Assembly: GCA_030837445.1 (NCBI GenBank)
Contig: JAUPKM010000248.1
Coordinates: 1 to 16,244, forward strand
Length of the DNA stretch: 16,244 nt
From: Actinomycetota bacterium
Lineage (GTDB): Bacteria > Actinomycetota > Actinomycetes > S36-B12 > UBA10799
Direction of reading: 5' to 3'
The position numbers and the translations under genes were made by a program. Position 1 is the stretch's first letter, and every line of letters begins with the position of its first letter. Below are positions 7,401-14,000 of the stretch, in pieces. The notes under the pieces were generated by a model. That model searched no databases and had not been told where the DNA came from. It saw only the letters and a program-made list of their open reading frames with translations.

Positions 7401-9336
7401 CGACTGCCAGACGCAGCCGTTCACAGTGATCGGTGTCGGCGATATGAGCGGCGATGTATTCGGCAACGGAATGTTGCTGTCTGAGCAGACCAAACTGGTG
7501 GCCGCCTTCGACCACCGCCACATCTTCCTCGACCCCGACCCGGATCCTGCTCTGAGTTTCGCCGAGCGGCAACGGATGTTCGAGCTGCCCCGGTCCAGCT
7601 GGGACGACTACGACCGGACCAAGATCTCGGCCGGCGGCGGGGTGCACTCGCGGGCCGAGAAGTCGATTCCGATCACGGCTGAGGTGCGAGCGGTACTCGA
7701 CCTCCCCGATGACGTTCATCAGCTGAGCCCGCCGGAGTTGTTGCGGGCGATCCTGCAGGCACCGGTGGACCTGATGTGGAACGGGGGGATCGGCACCTAC
7801 GTCAAGGCCACCATCGAATCCGACCTGCAGGTGGGGGACAAGGCCAACGACGCGATCAGGATCGACGGGGCGCAGCTGCGGGTGCGGATCGTCGGCGAGG
7901 GCGGCAATCTCGGCCTCACTCAACTCGGTCGGATTGAGGCGGCCAGGCACGGGGTGTTGATCAACACCGACGCGGTCGACAACTCCGCCGGGGTCGACTG
8001 CTCCGACCACGAAGTCAACATCAAGATCCTGCTCGACCGGATCGTTGCCAACGGCGATCTGACGACGAAACAGCGCAACAACCTGCTGGTCGAGATGACT
8101 GATCAAGTGGCCACCCTGGTGCTGGCGGACAACTACGAGCAGAACGTGCTGCTGGGCAATGCCCGGGTTCAGGCCCGGGTGCTGCTGCCGGTGCACGAGC
8201 GGATGATGCACTACCTGGAGCGGGCGGGGGTGCTGGACCGACCATTGGAGTTCCTGCCGGATGATGAACGATTGGCCGAGCTGGCCGCCGTCGGAGAGGG
8301 TCTGAGCTCGCCGGAGTTCTGCACGCTGATGGCCTACTCGAAGATCTCCCTCACCGAGCAGCTGAACACTGAGGGTCTGGAGTCGGACCCGTTCTACGAC
8401 AAGGTGCTGCAGTCCTACTTCCCGCACCAGTTGGTCGACCGGTTTGGCGACCAACTCGCCGAGCACCCGCTGCGTAGGCAGATCGTCTCCACCGTCGTCG
8501 CCAACTCCATCGTCAACCGGGGCGGGATCACGTTCGTCTACCGGGCGTTGGAGGAGACAGGAGCGTCGGCGCCTGAGGTGGCGCGTGCCTACTCGGTGGT
8601 CCGGGAGGTGTTCGACCTGCCCTCCTACTGGGCCGAGATCGAAGCTCTCGACAACCAAGCGCCCACGCTCGCCCAGGCGGCGCTTTTCCTGGAGGTTCGT
8701 CGGCTGCTCGATCGGGCGACCCGCTGGTTCCTCACCACCCGGGGCGGCCGGTTGGACGTCGGCGGCGAGATTGCTCGGTTCCTCGGCCCGGTGCGAGACC
8801 TCGCGCCGGAGGTGCCCGCGCTACTGATGGGTGCCGAGGCGCAGCGCTTCCACCTGCGGATCGAGGAGATGGTGGGCCTCGGCGCCCCGGAGGAGCTGTC
8901 CGCCCGAGTGGCCGGGCTACTTGACGTGTTTAGTCTGCTCGACATCTCCCAGATCGCCGGTCGCAGCGATTCCGACCCCAGGGAGGTTGCGCAGATCTAC
9001 TTCCAACTCAGCGAGCGGTTCGGGGTGGATCGGCTGCTTGGGCAGATCACCGGACTGCGGCGGGAGGACCGATGGGATGCGCTGGCGCGGTCCTCGCTGC
9101 GCAGCGACCTATACGGTGCGCTCGCTGGGCTGACCGCGCGGGTGATCCGGGCCACTCCCGATGGCGGCGTCGCCGGTGCCCGGATCGAACAGTGGGAGCG
9201 ACTCAACGCTGAGGGCCTCGCCCGCGCCAAGTCCACCCTGACGGAGATCGCCGAGAGCCCGGCCGCGTCCTTGGCCACCATCTCGGTGGCGCTGCGGGTG
9301 ATCCGGACGTTGGTGTACCAGGCCCCGGGTGACTGA
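4450..9336 (+). CDS. gdh: NAD-dependent glutamate dehydrogenase, large (180-kDa) class
   Basis: This enzyme deaminates glutamate to 2-oxoglutarate and ammonia with NAD+, feeding amino-acid carbon to the TCA cycle. At 1628 residues it has the size of the large class known from Streptomyces clavuligerus and mycobacteria (Rv2476c). The first half holds the long regulatory region with ACT-like segments, for example FLVDSVTLSLTANAHDIHLV near residue 115. The catalytic core includes RGGLRWSDRRDDFRTEVLGL (about 823-842), PVGSKGG with Lys861, and the nucleotide-binding loop GVGDMSGDVFGNG (995-1007). A helical C-terminal region follows. The GTG start lacks a Shine-Dalgarno sequence but has a -10-like TAGCCT 6 nt upstream. 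In mycobacteria this class is inhibited by the FHA protein GarA, itself under PknG control; no such gene is in the window. Upstream pruA supplies its substrate. Downstream prfB starts 62 bp after its stop. Confidence 0.96.
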   Translation: MATHDAPLAADPIVNDLLERGLDQAEIGRPAADRQSLADLTRCYYHHVDPVDLQDSDPADLIGTVTSHRRLAEQRVPGSTELVVFTPSVTVNGWSCGHTVVQIVTDDMPFLVDSVTLSLTANAHDIHLVIHPQLVVRRDGAGHLLEVLGLLDGDPEQEWPTDAITEAWIHVEINRESDPLELAAIERRLVETMADVRAGVEDWPKMAALVGELAEEFADSPPPTVAPEEAAEAVAFLEWLAEDNFTFLGYREYDLSEDGNELAPVAGSSLGIMREASTASTSFQNLSPQVRQRAREPHVLVLTKANTRSTVHRNTYLDYVGVKRFDAAGRVTGERRFLGLYTGAAYSHIVAHIPVLRQLLTRTMERVGCAPDSHRGKDLLQFIETYPRDDLFQMSSEELYQVAIPVLAMQERRQTRVFLRRDVYGRFYSILVYLPRDRYTTTVRLAIQDILMDTLDGVSVDYTTRVSESVLARLHFVIRVPWSVGRWRATDVDLETLQARVRAAVRSWDDDFADALVDEVGEESAAALFTRYGPGIQPAYREMYPPRSAVADVLRWEGIGDDGLTVSLYEPLDAIGGERRLKLFRIGEPVSLLDVLPLLAALDVEVIDEHPYAVTRQGLPTAYLYDFGLRLHDGQEVPEVDDFPARFCDTFVAAFTDMVEPDRIVGLVTRAGLTWRQASYVQSWVHYLRQIGSPFTLTTIASALMGNPALVRLLVELFETEHDPDYAGDRELRAAELRELLSAELDEVVSLDHDRILRQLIGLVAAILRTNAFQQTADGEAKPWLSFKLQPRDVPGMPAPRPKYEIWVSSPQVAGVHLRFGNVARGGLRWSDRRDDFRTEVLGLVKAQEVKNAVIVPVGSKGGFVVKQPLESGTREQVLAQGQACYRTFISGLLDLTDNRVAGEVVPPARTVRRDGDDSYLVVAADKGTATFSDLANSISAQYDFWLGDAFASGGSVGYDHKAMGITARGAWESVKRHFRELGVDCQTQPFTVIGVGDMSGDVFGNGMLLSEQTKLVAAFDHRHIFLDPDPDPALSFAERQRMFELPRSSWDDYDRTKISAGGGVHSRAEKSIPITAEVRAVLDLPDDVHQLSPPELLRAILQAPVDLMWNGGIGTYVKATIESDLQVGDKANDAIRIDGAQLRVRIVGEGGNLGLTQLGRIEAARHGVLINTDAVDNSAGVDCSDHEVNIKILLDRIVANGDLTTKQRNNLLVEMTDQVATLVLADNYEQNVLLGNARVQARVLLPVHERMMHYLERAGVLDRPLEFLPDDERLAELAAVGEGLSSPEFCTLMAYSKISLTEQLNTEGLESDPFYDKVLQSYFPHQLVDRFGDQLAEHPLRRQIVSTVVANSIVNRGGITFVYRALEETGASAPEVARAYSVVREVFDLPSYWAEIEALDNQAPTLAQAALFLEVRRLLDRATRWFLTTRGGRLDVGGEIARFLGPVRDLAPEVPALLMGAEAQRFHLRIEEMVGLGAPEELSARVAGLLDVFSLLDISQIAGRSDSDPREVAQIYFQLSERFGVDRLLGQITGLRREDRWDALARSSLRSDLYGALAGLTARVIRATPDGGVAGARIEQWERLNAEGLARAKSTLTEIAESPAASLATISVALRVIRTLVYQAPGD

Positions 9337-9386
9337 GGTTCCGTGGGCCGCGGCGGAGGGCGGCGGCAGGGGTGCGCGGTGGAGGA

Positions 9387-9392
9387 TAGGCT
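9387..9392 (+). promoter_or_regulatory. Candidate -10 element just before prfB
   Basis: TAGGCT fits TAnnnT and ends 6 nt before the prfB ATG, the same spacing as at the glutamate dehydrogenase gene. A GGAGG at 9381-9385 is 13 nt from the ATG, which is long for ribosome binding. Either a leaderless transcript or a weak leadered start is possible. Confidence 0.4.
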
Positions 9393-9398
9393 AGCGGG

Positions 9399-10502
9399 AT
9401 GGACCCCGAGCTCGCCGACGACTTCGCCGCCCTCGCAGCCGATCTCGCCGGGATCGAATCGGTGCTGGGTCCCGACCAGATGCGGGTGGACATCGCTGCA
9501 CTCGAGGAACAGGCATCCGCCCCGGATCTTTGGGACGACCAGGAGAACGCCCAGGCAATCACCTCGCGACTGTCGGTGTTGCAGAGTGACCTGCGCCGGG
9601 TGGAGTCACTGTCGGCCCGAATGGAAGACCTGAAGGTCCTGTTCGAGTTGGCGGAGGCAGAGGACGACGCCGACACCCAGGTCGAGGCGTTGGCCGAACT
9701 GGAGGCACTGCGCAAGGAGATCGGAGCGCTGGAGGTGCGCACGCTGCTCTCCGGCGAGTACGACAAGCGCGACGCCCTGATCACGATCCGTTCCGGGGCC
9801 GGCGGGGTGGACGCGGCCGACTGGGCCGAGATGCTGATGCGGATGTACACCCGCTACTGCGAGCGCAAGGGTTGGCCGGTCGACGTGTACGACACCTCCT
9901 ACGCTGAGGAGGCCGGCATCAAATCGGCGACCTTCAAGGTCACGGCCCCGTTCGCTTACGGGACGCTATCCGTGGAGCAGGGCACGCACCGACTGGTGCG
10001 GATCTCCCCGTTTGACAATCAGGGGCGGCGACAGACCTCCTTTGCTGAGGTCGAGGTAGTGCCAGTGGTGGCCAAGACGGAGTCGATGGACATTCCGGAG
10101 GACGAGTTGAGGATCGACGTCTATCGATCCTCAGGTCCTGGGGGTCAGGGCGTGAACACGACCGACTCGGCGGTCCGGATCACCCACATCCCGACCGGCA
10201 TCGTCGTCTCCTGCCAGAACGAACGCTCCCAACTTCAGAACAAGGCCACCGCGATGGCGGTGCTGCAGGCCAAACTGCTTGAACGGCGCCGGCAGGAGGA
10301 GCAGGCCAAGATCGACGCCTTGAAGGGTGACACCGCCGGGTCCTGGGGCAACCAGATGCGCTCCTACGTGTTGCATCCCTACCAGATGGTCAAGGATCTG
10401 CGAACCGAGACTGAGACAGGTAACACCTCCGCCGTGCTGGACGGGGAAATCGACGAATTGATCGAGTCCGGCATCCGTTGGCGGAGGTCACAGGTCGGCT
10501 GA
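9399..10502 (+). CDS. prfB: Peptide chain release factor 2 (RF2)
   Basis: RF2 recognises the stop codons UGA and UAA in the ribosomal A site and triggers hydrolysis of the peptidyl-tRNA ester. The 367-residue protein shows the two diagnostic features: the tripeptide anticodon SPF (residues 203-205, in RISPFDNQGRR), which distinguishes RF2 from the RF1 PxT motif, and the universal GGQ motif (248-250, in SSGPGGQGVNT) that enters the peptidyl transferase centre. The N-terminal helical domain (about 1-110) is complete and the C-terminal end (LDGEIDELIESGIRWRR) is typical. The reading frame is continuous from the ATG, so the autoregulatory +1 frameshift at an early UGA, found in many bacteria, is absent here. 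The gene begins the conserved actinobacterial order prfB-ftsE-ftsX-smpB. A GC-rich hairpin 14 nt after the stop probably ends its transcript. Confidence 0.97.
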   Translation: MDPELADDFAALAADLAGIESVLGPDQMRVDIAALEEQASAPDLWDDQENAQAITSRLSVLQSDLRRVESLSARMEDLKVLFELAEAEDDADTQVEALAELEALRKEIGALEVRTLLSGEYDKRDALITIRSGAGGVDAADWAEMLMRMYTRYCERKGWPVDVYDTSYAEEAGIKSATFKVTAPFAYGTLSVEQGTHRLVRISPFDNQGRRQTSFAEVEVVPVVAKTESMDIPEDELRIDVYRSSGPGGQGVNTTDSAVRITHIPTGIVVSCQNERSQLQNKATAMAVLQAKLLERRRQEEQAKIDALKGDTAGSWGNQMRSYVLHPYQMVKDLRTETETGNTSAVLDGEIDELIESGIRWRRSQVG

Positions 10503-10516
10503 CAGCCCAATTCGGC

Positions 10517-10542
10517 TTGGACCCCGTCCTGCAGGGGTCCAA
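10517..10542 (+). terminator. Hairpin terminator after prfB
   Basis: TTGGACCCC (10517-10525) pairs perfectly with GGGGTCCAA (10534-10542) around an 8-nt loop, starting 14 nt after the prfB stop codon. The following bases (TCCTCTCAGC) are only moderately T-rich, so termination may be incomplete or factor-assisted. Confidence 0.6.
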
Positions 10543-10553
10543 TCCTCTCAGCG

Positions 10554-10590
10554 TGTGCGTTGAGTGTGGACATTCCGCACTCAACGCACA
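10554..10590. repeat. 17-bp near-perfect palindrome with a 3-nt loop
   Basis: TGTGCGTTGAGTG (10554-10566) is the exact reverse complement of CACTCAACGCACA (10578-10590). The pairing continues inward through TGGA/TCCG, with one G-T mismatch (a wobble in RNA), leaving only CAT as the loop. No T-run follows on the plus strand. It follows the prfB terminator hairpin by 11 nt. It could be a second, bidirectional terminator, a protein-binding operator, or a copy of a dispersed palindromic element. Beyond it, 10591-10798 holds only a weak -10 candidate before ftsE. Confidence 0.85.
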
Positions 10591-10725
10591 GGCTGACGCG
10601 AAGCCCCAAGCGACCTTTACCGACCAGGGCTGAAATCGCCGGGAATTGCGGCGCAGAGCCCGCTCGGGGCGCAGGTTTTCCACAAGGTGGCGTGTCGGGT
10701 ACCACCCGGTTGCGGCACCCCGACC

Positions 10726-10731
10726 TAAGGT
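10726..10731 (+). promoter_or_regulatory. Weak candidate -10 element for the ftsEX operon
   Basis: TAAGGT matches TAnnnT and lies 67 nt upstream of the ftsE GTG. The same hexamer precedes the patatin gene at 1087. No -35 hexamer is evident, so the site is tentative. A promoter in this gap is expected because two hairpins separate ftsE from prfB. Confidence 0.25.
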
Positions 10732-10798
10732 TGCCTACAGATTCCGGCGGCTTGCCAACGGAGTTCCGCTATCGACGATCGAATGAGGGCAGAGCAGC

Positions 10799-11488
10799 GT
10801 GATCCGCTTCCAGCAGGTGACGAAGCGCTACCAGCAGCAGGTCGAGCCTGCCCTGCGCGATGTCACGGTCAATATCGAGGCCGGCGAATTCGTCTTCCTC
10901 GTGGGTCCCTCGGGCTCAGGTAAGTCCACCTTCCTCCGTCTCATCCTCCGAGAGGACAAGGCGACGGCGGGCCAGGTGCTCGTCGGTGGCCAGGACGTGG
11001 CGGCGCTCAGCCGTTGGCGGGTCCCGAAACTGCGGCGCAGAATCGGCGTGGTGTTCCAGGATTTCCGGCTGCTGCCCAAGAAGTCGGTGTTCGAGAACGT
11101 CGCATTCGCGTTGGAGGTGTTGGGGCGGCCGCGTTCCTACATTCGCGCCGCCGTGCCGGAGACGTTGGAATTGGTCGGGCTGGCAGACAAGGCCAACCGA
11201 CGCCCGGATGAATTGTCCGGAGGCGAGCAGCAACGGGTCGCGATTGCGCGCGCGTTCGTCAACAAACCCCCGTTGCTGATCGCGGATGAGCCGACCGGCA
11301 ACCTCGACCCGAGCACGTCGGTGGGCATCATGCGACTGCTCGACCGGATCAACCGAACCGGCACGACCGTGCTGATGGCGACGCACGACGCCGCGATCGT
11401 GGATCAGATGCGCAAGCGGGTCGTGGAACTCGACGGCGGCCGTGTGGTCCGAGATCATGCCCGGGGCGTCTATGGGAGTGTGCGGTAG
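10799..11488 (+). CDS. ftsE: Cell division ATP-binding protein FtsE
   Basis: FtsE is the cytoplasmic ATPase of the FtsEX complex, which converts ATP hydrolysis into a conformational change in FtsX that activates peptidoglycan hydrolases at the division site. The 229-residue protein carries a full ABC ATPase motif set: Walker A GPSGSGKST (36-44), the Q-loop at Gln87, the signature LSGGEQ (139-144), Walker B LLIADEP (159-165, catalytic Glu164) and the switch His196 in ATHD. The start is the GTG at 10799, with GAGGG 9 nt upstream. The stop codon is 2 nt from the ftsX ATG, so the two are almost certainly co-translated. Size and adjacency to ftsX separate it from general export ATPases such as LolD or MacB. 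Confidence 0.97.
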   Translation: MIRFQQVTKRYQQQVEPALRDVTVNIEAGEFVFLVGPSGSGKSTFLRLILREDKATAGQVLVGGQDVAALSRWRVPKLRRRIGVVFQDFRLLPKKSVFENVAFALEVLGRPRSYIRAAVPETLELVGLADKANRRPDELSGGEQQRVAIARAFVNKPPLLIADEPTGNLDPSTSVGIMRLLDRINRTGTTVLMATHDAAIVDQMRKRVVELDGGRVVRDHARGVYGSVR

Positions 11489-11490
11489 GT

Positions 11491-12396
11491 ATGCGACTCA
11501 GGTTCATCACTCGCGAGGTATTCGAGGGATTCTCCCGCAATCTGACTATGACCATCGCGGTCATCCTGACCGTGGCGGTGTCGCTCACCCTGTTCGGCAC
11601 CGGATTGCTGGTCCGCTCCCAGGTCAACACCATGAAGGACTACTGGTACGACAAGGTCGAGGTGTCCGTCTTCCTATGCGGGCCCAACTCCGAAGGGGAG
11701 ACCTGCACCACGGCCGTCACGCCCGTGCAACGCGAGCAGATCCGATCGACGATCGACGGTCTCGGACCGCTCGTCGAGCAGGTCTACTACGAGTCCTCCC
11801 AGGACGCCTACGACCGATTCCAGGAGCAGTTCAAGAACTCACCCATCCTCGAGAACGTCACTGCTGACGCACTGCCTGAGTCCTACCGGGTCAAGCTGAG
11901 CGACCCAACCCAGTACGCCACAGTGGCCGCGGCAGTGGCCCAGCAGCCGGGTGTGGAACAGGTCAGAGACCAGAAGAAATTGCTGGACTCCTTCTTCACG
12001 CTGCTCGGCGGTCTGCAGGCCCTCGCCCTCGGAATCGCTGCCGCAATGCTGATCGTGACCGTTCTGCTGGTGTCCAACACCATGCGACTGTCCGCCTTCA
12101 GCAGACGCCGGGAGACCGGCATCATGAAACTGGTCGGCGCAAGCAACTACTACATCCGCCTTCCGTTCCTACTGGAGGCCGCGCTGGCTGCGGCGATCGG
12201 TGGCGCGCTGGCAGTGGGCGCACTGGCTGGGATCAAGGTGTTCCTGGTCGATCGAGTGCTAGCACCGACGTTCCGCTTCACCGCATTCATCAGTTGGGAT
12301 GACGTCAATCGGGTGCTGCCGATCGTCTTCCTGACGGGTATCGTGCTGGCCGCGATCTCGGCCTTCCTGTCGATCCGACGATTCCTGAAGGTGTGA
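11491..12396 (+). CDS. ftsX: Cell division protein FtsX (permease-like)
   Basis: FtsX is the membrane partner of FtsE. It does not transport a substrate but relays a signal to extracytoplasmic wall hydrolases through its first large outer domain. The 301-residue protein shows four membrane segments (about 21-42, 173-195, 225-248, 275-295). The outer domain (about 43-170) contains two cysteines, Cys63 and Cys72, in FLCGPNSEGETC, which could form a disulfide outside the cell. After the second membrane segment comes the conserved cytoplasmic block RRRETGIMKLVGASNYYIRL. It begins 2 nt after ftsE and its stop codon overlaps the GTG of a possible longer start of the next gene (GTGA overlap). This tight packing argues that the M23 hydrolase encoded next is made with FtsX and is its likely partner. 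Confidence 0.97.
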   Translation: MRLRFITREVFEGFSRNLTMTIAVILTVAVSLTLFGTGLLVRSQVNTMKDYWYDKVEVSVFLCGPNSEGETCTTAVTPVQREQIRSTIDGLGPLVEQVYYESSQDAYDRFQEQFKNSPILENVTADALPESYRVKLSDPTQYATVAAAVAQQPGVEQVRDQKKLLDSFFTLLGGLQALALGIAAAMLIVTVLLVSNTMRLSAFSRRRETGIMKLVGASNYYIRLPFLLEAALAAAIGGALAVGALAGIKVFLVDRVLAPTFRFTAFISWDDVNRVLPIVFLTGIVLAAISAFLSIRRFLKV

Positions 12397-12401
12397 CCCA
12401 G

Positions 12402-13865
12402 ATGCAGCGAGTAACTGGTAAGTCCGACTTGACCACGCCGGGCAGGAGGACGTTCGGCAGCGCCGGGCGCCGCGCCGGTCTGCCCGCCATGCTCGCGGCC
12501 CTCGCGGTGTCCGGGCTGGCATTGGCCGTCGCGCCAACGGCTGCGGCCCTCCCCGCAGACGACAGTCTCGACAGCCAGGTTGCCAGCGCCGGCGATGATC
12601 TGGCGGACCTCGACGCCAAGGCCGGCCAGGCGCGGGAGAGTCTCAGTGCAGCTGAGGCCGCGCTGCCTGGCGCGCAGGCGGAATCCGCGGCGGCCCAGGC
12701 CAGCCTCGCGCAGGCGCAGGAGGCACGCGACGTCGCTGCGGCCGAGTTGGCCGCGGCCGAGGCGAAGGTCAGTCAGACCAAGGCCCGGATTGAGGCCCTG
12801 CGGGTACAGATTGACGACTTGAAGGCGGCATTGGCCGACTTCGCCCGGCAGGTGTACTCCACCGGGGGTGACGTTGGTGAACTGGGAATCCTGCTGGATT
12901 CGGAGGATCCGGGAGATCTGACCGAGCGACTGCAGTCGATCACCTCCGTGTCGCGCGGCAAGAACCACGCCGTCACGAAATTCGTGGACGCCAAAGCGGA
13001 GTTGGACACGGCGTTGGTGAGTCTGCAGGAACTTGAACGCCAAGCTCAGGCGAAGCGAGACGAGGCGGCCGCCACTGTTTCGGCGGCCGAGGATGCCGCG
13101 GCCAGAGCCTCGGAGGCCGAGCGCCGGGTCGCGGATCTGGTGGCAGCACGGCAGAGCGCGGTGTCCGCGGTCGAAGCCCGAAGGGGTGTCGTACAGCAGC
13201 GGTTCGATCAGTTGAAGGCGACCCAAGAGGCCCTAGCCGCGAAGTTGGCCGCCCAGGAGGCTGCTCGACAGCGTCAGTTGGCCGCCGCCGAGTTGGCCGC
13301 GTCCGGCCAGTCCACCGCCAGCGACGCCGGCGATTCGGCCGCAGCTGGGGAGTCGGACCAGGCCTCGGCAGAGGCCGAGCAGGTGCCTGCGGACTCGGAG
13401 GAGCAGGGCGCGTCGGAGGAGCAATCGGTGGACGCAGCACCAGCTGGCGACGGCAGCTGGGTATTCCCGACGGCCGGCAGCGTAGTCGGCAATGTGGGTC
13501 CCCGGATCAACCCCTATAACGGCTCGTCGGGTTGCCACACCGGCGCCGATATCGCGGCAGGCATGGGCACTCCGATCGTTGCTGCCCGCGCCGGCACCGT
13601 GGTGTCCGTGCAGGGCGACGACGGCAACGCCTATGGCAACAACGTCGTCATCGATCACGGGGATGGGCTCTCGAGTATGTCCGCCCACATGTCGAGTATG
13701 GCCGTCAGTGGCGGCGAGACAGTGGCCGCCGGTCAGGTGATCGGCTACGTCGGGTCCACCGGCTGGAGTACCGGCCCACACCTGCACTTCGAGATCCACG
13801 TCGGTGGCGTCCCCTACGACCCGATGGGTTGGGTCGGCGGCGGCTCCCGCGTTCCTGCCTGCTGA
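12402..13865 (+). CDS. Secreted coiled-coil M23 (LytM-type) peptidoglycan endopeptidase, likely FtsEX-controlled
   Basis: This is a predicted zinc endopeptidase that cuts peptidoglycan cross-links during division. Residues are counted from the ATG at 12402 (487 residues). Order: signal peptide (about 1-49, basic n-region, cleavage near APTAAA), coiled coil 1 (about 55-148), a hinge with RQVYSTGGDVGELGILLDS, coiled coil 2 (about 189-300), an acidic Ala/Ser/Glu linker (300-350), then the M23 domain. The active site is intact: His379 and Asp383 in HTGAD, His429 in SAHMS, and His460 and His462 in PHLHFE; a degraded EnvC-type activator domain would lack these. The coiled-coil-hinge-coiled-coil plan resembles PcsB and EnvC, known partners of FtsEX. 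I prefer this ATG because GAAGG lies 10 nt upstream; a GTG at 12393, overlapping the ftsX stop, would add three residues. Cleavage specificity is unknown. Confidence 0.92.
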   Translation: MQRVTGKSDLTTPGRRTFGSAGRRAGLPAMLAALAVSGLALAVAPTAAALPADDSLDSQVASAGDDLADLDAKAGQARESLSAAEAALPGAQAESAAAQASLAQAQEARDVAAAELAAAEAKVSQTKARIEALRVQIDDLKAALADFARQVYSTGGDVGELGILLDSEDPGDLTERLQSITSVSRGKNHAVTKFVDAKAELDTALVSLQELERQAQAKRDEAAATVSAAEDAAARASEAERRVADLVAARQSAVSAVEARRGVVQQRFDQLKATQEALAAKLAAQEAARQRQLAAAELAASGQSTASDAGDSAAAGESDQASAEAEQVPADSEEQGASEEQSVDAAPAGDGSWVFPTAGSVVGNVGPRINPYNGSSGCHTGADIAAGMGTPIVAARAGTVVSVQGDDGNAYGNNVVIDHGDGLSSMSAHMSSMAVSGGETVAAGQVIGYVGSTGWSTGPHLHFEIHVGGVPYDPMGWVGGGSRVPAC

Positions 13866-14000
13866 GTTCGGACACGTACCATCGTGGCGGTGACTGCTGG
13901 CAAGCTATTGCGGCTGCGGGAGGCAGCCTGACATTTGGCGACGAAGTGGCTGATTCGAACAGACGGTTAGATGCATCTCTAGTTTTGAAGGGGGTAGCAG

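Noticed and set aside
7126..8658. Open frame of 510 codons on the minus strand
   Set aside because: It is antisense to the glutamate dehydrogenase core and has low-complexity composition. The sense strand carries the conserved catalytic sequence.
9399..9560. Programmed frameshift in prfB
   Set aside because: The frame is continuous from ATG and has no early in-frame UGA with a Shine-Dalgarno-like stimulator, so no frameshift is needed.
12150..13226. Open frame of 358 codons on the minus strand
   Set aside because: It spans the end of ftsX and the coiled-coil part of the M23 gene. The composition mirrors the alanine-rich sense codons.
13866..14000. Promoter or terminator between the M23 and lipoprotein genes
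   Set aside because: TACCAT and TTAGAT resemble -10 elements, but neither has a -35 at a sensible distance, and no strong hairpin is present, so I did not annotate one.
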